NCBI RefSeq assembly: GCF_025567305.1 | Contig: NZ_JAOQJP010000011.1 | Location: 1-64,000 of the forward strand | Direction: 5' to 3' | Length of the DNA: 64,000 bases | Source of the DNA: Lentihominibacter butyricus | GTDB taxonomy: Bacteria; Bacillota; Clostridia; Peptostreptococcales; Anaerovoracaceae | Part shown: positions 59,591 through 64,000 of the stretch, piece by piece | Layout of the letters: every line of letters begins with the position of its first letter | How positions within the stretch are numbered: the first letter of the stretch is position 1 | Translations under genes and position numbers: made by a program | The notes under the pieces: generated by a model | What the model was told of the DNA's origin: nothing | Database searches by the model: none | The model's input: the letters and a program-made list of their open reading frames with translations, nothing else

Positions 59591-60295
59591 ATGAAGGCAA
59601 AATATAAGCGAGTGCTGCTTAAGATCAGCGGAGAAGCCTTAGCGGGCGATGATCATTTCGGGATCAATGAAGACATGCTGAAAAAAGTAGCCCTTCAGGT
59701 AAAAGAAGTAACAGAGATGGGCGTACAGGTCGCAGTAGTAGTCGGAGGCGGCAACTTCTGGCGCGGCAGGACCAGCAAGAGCATGGACAGAGCTACAGCG
59801 GACTATATGGGAATGCTGGCTACGGTGATGAATGCTATGGCGCTGCAGGATTCTTTTGAAGCGGAAGGCATACCTACGAGAGTGCAGTCCGCGATAGAGA
59901 TGCGTGAGGTCGCTGAACCGTACGTGAGAAGAAAAGCCATCAGCCACCTCGATCACGGCAAAGTCGTGATATTCGGTGCAGGCACGGGGAATCCGTTCTT
60001 CTCGACAGATACGACAGCCGCTCTAAGAGCAGCTGAGATAGACGCGGAAGTGATACTGCTCGCGAAGAAAGTCGACGCTGTATATTCAGATGATCCGGAG
60101 ACGAATCCGGATGCAGTGAAGTTCGATTCGCTCACACATCGCGAAGTGCTCGAGAAGGACCTGAAAGTAATGGATTCCACAGCTGCATCGCTTTGCAGAG
60201 ACAACAACATCGCCATCCACGTGTTCGCACTGGCTGACGAGGGAAATGTCATGAAAGCGGTATGCGGCGAAAAAATAGGAACGATCGTTAAATAA
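59591..60295 (+). CDS. pyrH: UMP kinase
   Basis: PyrH (234 residues) phosphorylates UMP to UDP and belongs to the amino-acid-kinase fold. It has RVLLKISGEALAG at the start, VVVGGGNFWRGR, and GTGNPFFSTDTTAALRAAE. ATG at 59591 has AGGAG 6 nt upstream. It starts the conserved pyrH-frr-uppS-cdsA-dxr-rseP cluster; the usual upstream tsf/rpsB genes are not adjacent, since the hybrid kinase gene lies there. Confidence 0.95.
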   Translation: MKAKYKRVLLKISGEALAGDDHFGINEDMLKKVALQVKEVTEMGVQVAVVVGGGNFWRGRTSKSMDRATADYMGMLATVMNAMALQDSFEAEGIPTRVQSAIEMREVAEPYVRRKAISHLDHGKVVIFGAGTGNPFFSTDTTAALRAAEIDAEVILLAKKVDAVYSDDPETNPDAVKFDSLTHREVLEKDLKVMDSTAASLCRDNNIAIHVFALADEGNVMKAVCGEKIGTIVK

Positions 60296-60311
60296 AATTG
60301 GAGGAAAGAAA

Positions 60312-60869
60312 ATGAGTGATTTTGACTTAAAGAACCTGGAAGCCAAAATTGAAAAAAGTTTGAACGTACTGAAAGAAGAAATGGGAACAGTAAGAGCAGG
60401 CCGTGCCAATGCAGCGCTGGTCGACAAAGTGATGGTGGAATACTATGGAACACCTACACCGCTCAAGGCTCTCGCTAACATATCGGTCCCTGAACCTAGA
60501 ACTCTGCTGATATCACCTTTCGATCCGAAGAGCATCCCTGAGATCGAAAAGGGAATAAATGCGGCAAACATAGGTATCACACCTGCAAACGACGGTAAAG
60601 TGGTAAGACTTCAGATCCCTCAGGTAACAGAGGAGAGAAGAAAGGAACTCACAAAGGTAGTGAAGAAGCTCGGTGAGGATGACAAGGTAGCTGTAAGAAA
60701 CCTCAGAAGAGAAGCCAACGACAAGGTAAAGAAGATGGAGAAAGCCGGCGACTTTACAGAGGACGATGCAAAGAGCACTCTTGACGAGATCCAGAAGATC
60801 ATCGACAAGGCTGTAAAAGACATCGATGCTATCGTTGAAGCAAAAGAAAAGGAAATCATGGAAGTGTAA
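60312..60869 (+). CDS. frr: Ribosome recycling factor
   Basis: Frr (185 residues) splits post-termination ribosomes together with EF-G. It shows the family pattern LKEEMGTVRAGRANAALVDKV, YYGTPTPLKALANISVPEPRTL, RLQIPQVTEERRKEL and VRNLRREANDKVKKM. A GGAGGAAAG site precedes the ATG, and pyrH ends 16 bp upstream. Confidence 0.96.
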   Translation: MSDFDLKNLEAKIEKSLNVLKEEMGTVRAGRANAALVDKVMVEYYGTPTPLKALANISVPEPRTLLISPFDPKSIPEIEKGINAANIGITPANDGKVVRLQIPQVTEERRKELTKVVKKLGEDDKVAVRNLRREANDKVKKMEKAGDFTEDDAKSTLDEIQKIIDKAVKDIDAIVEAKEKEIMEV

Positions 60870-60939
60870 AGGCGGCGCGCGGTGCAGATGCATGCGCAGA
60901 CAGCTTTTAGCTTTTAAGTATAATGAAGAGAGACAATAG

Positions 60940-61731
60940 ATGTGGCCGAACAGTCACATCTATTTGCAAATTTTTACGAAAAACAGGAAACATACGGGAT
61001 TTTTAGATATGCTTGACAGAGAAAGAATGCCTCAGCACGTTGCGATAATCATGGACGGCAACGGCAGATGGGCAAAGAAAAGAGGACTGCCGAGACTGGC
61101 AGGACACAATGCCGGAATGAAGGCGATGAAAAAAATAGTGGATCATTCGGACAAGCTGGGGATAAAATATCTTACTGTGTACGCTTTTTCCACGGAAAAC
61201 TGGAAACGCTCGGTAGCAGAGGTGTCCGGGATATTCAAGCTGCTGGTGACGTACGTGAACAGCGATCTCAGAGAGCTGGTGGAGAACAACGTGCGTGTAA
61301 GAGTGCTCGGAGATTATACGAAGCTGCCGGCAGACGCGGTGAAAAGTCTTGAGCGCACGCTGAAGGACACGGAGAACAATACGGGACTCCAGTTCAACAT
61401 CGCGCTGAATTACGGCGGCAGAGACGAGATAAGGAGAGCTGTGCAGGCGATCAGCGAGAAAGTGCAGTGCGGGGAGCTCGCGCCGGAGGATATCACGGAC
61501 GAGATGATATCCGATGAACTGACGACCGGAAAGCTGCATGCAGACGTTCCGGATCCTGAGCTCATCATAAGGACGAGCGGAGAACTGCGCCTTTCCAATT
61601 TCCTGCTGTGGCAGAGCGCGTACAGCGAGCTTGTTTTTCCTCAGGTGATGTGGCCTGACTTTACTCCTGAAGAGTATGAAAAGGCTATCGCCGACTATCA
61701 GAGCAGAGAACGAAGATTCGGAGGTAGATAG
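60940..61731 (+). CDS. uppS: Isoprenyl (undecaprenyl diphosphate) transferase
   Basis: UppS makes the C55 lipid carrier for cell-wall synthesis. The catalytic block AIIMDGNGRWAKKRGLPRLA is clear, as are YAFSTENWKRS, LNYGGRDEI and the C-terminal RTSGELRLSNFLLWQSAYSE. The start is uncertain. ATG 60940 gives 263 residues, and GAAGAGAG is upstream. ATG 61009 gives 240 residues with a weak site. A TATAAT at 60919-60924 and a hairpin across ATG 60940 favour the later start if that promoter is used. Confidence 0.92.
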   Translation: MWPNSHIYLQIFTKNRKHTGFLDMLDRERMPQHVAIIMDGNGRWAKKRGLPRLAGHNAGMKAMKKIVDHSDKLGIKYLTVYAFSTENWKRSVAEVSGIFKLLVTYVNSDLRELVENNVRVRVLGDYTKLPADAVKSLERTLKDTENNTGLQFNIALNYGGRDEIRRAVQAISEKVQCGELAPEDITDEMISDELTTGKLHADVPDPELIIRTSGELRLSNFLLWQSAYSELVFPQVMWPDFTPEEYEKAIADYQSRERRFGGR

Positions 61732-61734
61732 GAT

Positions 61735-62526
61735 ATGAAAACCAGAGTTTTATCGGGACTGGTGATGGTCCCGCTACTGGCGATACTGTACTTTGGAGGG
61801 TATGTGCTGTTCGCGGCATGCCTTTGTATAGGGCTTATGGGAGTAAGAGAGTTTTATAACGGATTCCATGCGATAGGTGTAAAGCCGAGCTATCCCGTGG
61901 CATGCGTGGCGGCTGTAGCGCTTTATGCTGTGGAGCTTTTCGGCGGGGATCACAGGGAATGGTACATGCTGTGGTTCTTCGGAGTCGTTCTGGCGAGCCT
62001 GCTGTACCTCTTTAAGATAGAGGAGAGGAAGCTCGAGGATGCGATGGCGACGATCACCGGCATATTTTATGTCGTGTTCTTTTCGTTCCATGTGACGCTA
62101 GTCGACAGGACTGACTACAGCCTCATGGTATGGCTGATAGTCATCACGGCATTCGGGACCGATATCATGGCGTATTTCAGCGGATACCTTCTCGGAAAAC
62201 ACAAGCTGTGCCCGAAGATAAGCCCTAAAAAGACTATCGAGGGATCGATCGGCGGCATACTCGGAAGCGTTATACTGAGCGGACTGTTTGGCTGGTTCTT
62301 CATGCCGGACGTGCTGGTGCACTGTCTGGTTATAGGTGTGCTCGGCGGCACAGTTTCACAGTTCGGAGACCTTACAGCGTCTATATTCAAGAGAAAGATG
62401 GGTATCAAGGACTACGGCAATCTGATCCCGGGACACGGCGGCATACTCGACAGATTCGACAGCGTGCTGTTCACAGGTCCTATGGTTTATTACTACATAG
62501 TGCTTGTGATGGGATACATGGCGTAA
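61735..62526 (+). CDS. cdsA: Phosphatidate cytidylyltransferase
   Basis: CdsA (263 residues, about eight membrane helices) makes CDP-diacylglycerol for phospholipid synthesis. The family signature near the C-terminus is intact, with GDLTASIFKRKMGIKDYGNLIPGHGGILDRFDS in sequence, including the essential aspartates. The SPKKTIEGSIGG motif is also present. The ATG lies 3 bp after the uppS stop, with GGAGGTAGG as ribosome binding site. Confidence 0.95.
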   Translation: MKTRVLSGLVMVPLLAILYFGGYVLFAACLCIGLMGVREFYNGFHAIGVKPSYPVACVAAVALYAVELFGGDHREWYMLWFFGVVLASLLYLFKIEERKLEDAMATITGIFYVVFFSFHVTLVDRTDYSLMVWLIVITAFGTDIMAYFSGYLLGKHKLCPKISPKKTIEGSIGGILGSVILSGLFGWFFMPDVLVHCLVIGVLGGTVSQFGDLTASIFKRKMGIKDYGNLIPGHGGILDRFDSVLFTGPMVYYYIVLVMGYMA

Positions 62527-62575
62527 AACAGCGCCTGCCCGGTATTGATGTGTTTATTGCAGAGGCGGACTTTTT

Positions 62576-63724
62576 ATGAAAAGGATTTCGATTTTGGGCA
62601 GTACGGGTTCGATAGGGACCCAGTGCCTTGATGTTATATCAGGAAACAGAGACAGATTTTCTGTAGCGGCGCTTTCGTGCTCGAAGAGCATAGAGCTGCT
62701 GTGCAGGCAGATAGAGGAGCTTTCTCCGGCTGCCGTATGCGTGGCCGAGGAGGCGGATGCGGCTGAGCTTTCGAAAAAGTACAGCGGCATCGAGTTTTTC
62801 CACGGGGACGAGGGACTCAGGGCGATCGCAGCGATGGAGGACTGTGATATGGTCGTCAATTCCCTTATGGGGATGCGGGGACTGGAGCCTACGATGGCTG
62901 CGATAGAAGCCGGAAAGGACATAGCATTTGCCAACAAGGAAACGCTTGTGGTAGGCGGTCAGCTCGTGATGGATGCTGTAAAGCGCAGAGGAGTGAAGCT
63001 GCTGCCGGTGGACAGCGAGCACAGTGCGGTTTTTCAGTGTATCCAGGGGAGCGCAGGCAATGAGATCAGAAGACTGATATTAACAGCGTCAGGAGGTCCG
63101 TTCAGAGGATACAGTGCGGAACAGCTAAAAAGCGTGACGCTGGAGCAGGCTCTGGCGCATCCGAACTGGTCCATGGGAAAGAAGATAACGGTGGATTCGG
63201 CCACGATGATGAACAAAGGCCTTGAGGTGATCGAGGCAAAGTGGCTGTTCGATATACCTGCAGAAAAGATACAGATCGTCGTGCACCCGCAGAGCATACT
63301 GCATTCTGCTGTCGAATACTGCGACGGCAGCGTGATAGGGCAGATGGGACTGCCGGACATGAGAGTGCCTATCGCGTACGCGCTCTCATATCCTGAGCGC
63401 ATGGAAATGACGTCATCGATGAAGAGTCTTGATTTCTTTTCGCTCAAAGACGGCATGACATTCTATCCTGCAGACGCGGAGGTCTTCAGGACGATAGGGC
63501 TTGCATACGAGGCATGCAGGATCGGCGGAAGCTATCCTGTAGCGCTGAACGGTGCGAACGAGGTGCTCGTCGACATGTTCCTGAAAGGAAAGATAAGATT
63601 CACGGATATCCAGGATACGCTCGTGAAAGTGATGGAGGAGCACAGACCGGTGCAGGATCTCGATATAGAAGGGATACTGGAGGAAGACTCAAGAATAAGA
63701 GAGAAAATGAGGAATATGTTTTAG
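62576..63724 (+). CDS. dxr: 1-deoxy-D-xylulose 5-phosphate reductoisomerase
   Basis: Dxr (382 residues) makes methylerythritol phosphate, the committed step of the MEP isoprenoid pathway. The NADPH-binding ISILGSTGSIGTQCLDVI, the NKETLVVGG segment, the metal-binding PVDSEHSAVFQCIQG and the flexible loop region with HPNWSMGKKITVDSATMMNKGLEVIEA split over its motifs are all intact. It supplies precursors used by UppS two genes upstream. The ribosome binding site is weak. Confidence 0.95.
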   Translation: MKRISILGSTGSIGTQCLDVISGNRDRFSVAALSCSKSIELLCRQIEELSPAAVCVAEEADAAELSKKYSGIEFFHGDEGLRAIAAMEDCDMVVNSLMGMRGLEPTMAAIEAGKDIAFANKETLVVGGQLVMDAVKRRGVKLLPVDSEHSAVFQCIQGSAGNEIRRLILTASGGPFRGYSAEQLKSVTLEQALAHPNWSMGKKITVDSATMMNKGLEVIEAKWLFDIPAEKIQIVVHPQSILHSAVEYCDGSVIGQMGLPDMRVPIAYALSYPERMEMTSSMKSLDFFSLKDGMTFYPADAEVFRTIGLAYEACRIGGSYPVALNGANEVLVDMFLKGKIRFTDIQDTLVKVMEEHRPVQDLDIEGILEEDSRIREKMRNMF

Positions 63725-63738
63725 CAGGAGGATGATTT

Positions 63739-64000
63739 ATGACTGTGATATATGCGATTCTGATTTTCTGCGTTCTCATATTTGTCCATGAGTTCGGGCA
63801 TTTTGCTGCTGCAAAGGCCTGCGGGATCAAGGTAAACGAGTTCGCGATAGGAATGGGGCCTGCGTTTTTCAAGAAACAGAAAGGCGAGACTCAGTATTCG
63901 CTGAGGATATTCCCGATCGGCGGATTCTGCGCGATGGAAGGTGAGGACGAGGATTCAGAGGACGAGAGAGCCTTTAACAATAAACCGGCATGGCAGAGAG
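63739..64000 (+). CDS. rseP: RIP metalloprotease RseP (partial, runs off the window)
   Basis: Only the first 87 residues are present. The zinc site HEFGH lies in the first membrane helix (CVLIFVHEFGHFAAAKACGI), followed by EFAIGMGP and FPIGGFCAMEGEDED, typical of site-2 proteases. These cleave anti-sigma factors or signal peptides within the membrane. The ATG follows CAGGAGGATG, and the gene continues past base 64000. Confidence 0.92.
   Translation, partial: MTVIYAILIFCVLIFVHEFGHFAAAKACGIKVNEFAIGMGPAFFKKQKGETQYSLRIFPIGGFCAMEGEDEDSEDERAFNNKPAWQR

Noticed and set aside
1..64000. tRNA, rRNA, integrase or intact insertion sequence
   Set aside because: None was recognised on either strand while reading the intergenic regions. 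Short structured RNAs other than the FMN riboswitch could be missed without a covariance search.

Overview
The window looks like the chromosome of an anaerobic, low-to-moderate-GC Firmicute of class Clostridia. The evidence is a SCIFF ranthipeptide with its radical SAM maturase, rubrerythrin, butyryl-CoA dehydrogenase with EtfBA and a crotonase, spore-former genes (YlmC/YmxH and TepA), Gram-positive-style PHO boxes, frequent GTG/TTG starts and strong AGGAGG ribosome binding sites. The gene set resembles gut Clostridia of the Anaerovoracaceae type, but the genus cannot be fixed from this sequence. No rRNA, tRNA, CRISPR array or intact insertion sequence was seen.

0-11.4 kb: a decayed DUF4143 ATPase, a Fur/PerR-type regulator with a palindrome in its promoter, rubrerythrin, mtnA, a membrane metallophosphoesterase, convergent ylmC and divergent tepA, and an orphan TadZ-like protein without a usable P-loop. 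An FMN riboswitch with two successive terminators then leads into ribD-ribE-ribBA-ribH.

11.4-25.5 kb: an accessory-looking block whose isoleucine codon use differs from its flanks. It holds a three-gene signalling set (a histidine pseudokinase, an active-looking histidine kinase and a NarL-type regulator), five small or mid-sized lipoproteins, and an envelope-stress-like operon. That operon encodes an SPFH/YdjI-like protein, a methionine/glycine repeat zinc-ribbon protein, a YdjG-like zinc-ribbon membrane protein, a YdjH-like TPM-domain protein and two unrecognised soluble proteins. It resembles Bacillus ydjGHI without the PspA partner and is the best candidate for an undescribed system here.

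25.5-33.4 kb: phosphate homeostasis. Two Na+/phosphate cotransporter paralogues each follow TTAACA-type repeats at 11-nt spacing, placed 38 nt before the -10. A PhoP/PhoR pair and a Kef-type antiporter follow.

33.4-47 kb: a CDF transporter, a membrane-anchored LuxR regulator, an amino-acid module (APC permease, saccharopine-dehydrogenase-like enzyme, PutP-like symporter), a small ABM-domain protein, a HAD phosphatase, a crotonase opposite bcd-etfB-etfA, and nudC.

47-51.8 kb: an XRE-regulator/membrane-protein operon with a 20-bp inverted-repeat operator, scfB/scfA, 5-formyl-THF cyclo-ligase, an orphan larB, and about 800 bp of non-coding, partly decayed sequence.

51.8-64 kb: a compact hisZGCBHAF-IE operon without hisD, a sensorless hybrid histidine kinase, and the conserved pyrH-frr-uppS-cdsA-dxr-rseP cluster, with rseP cut by the window end.
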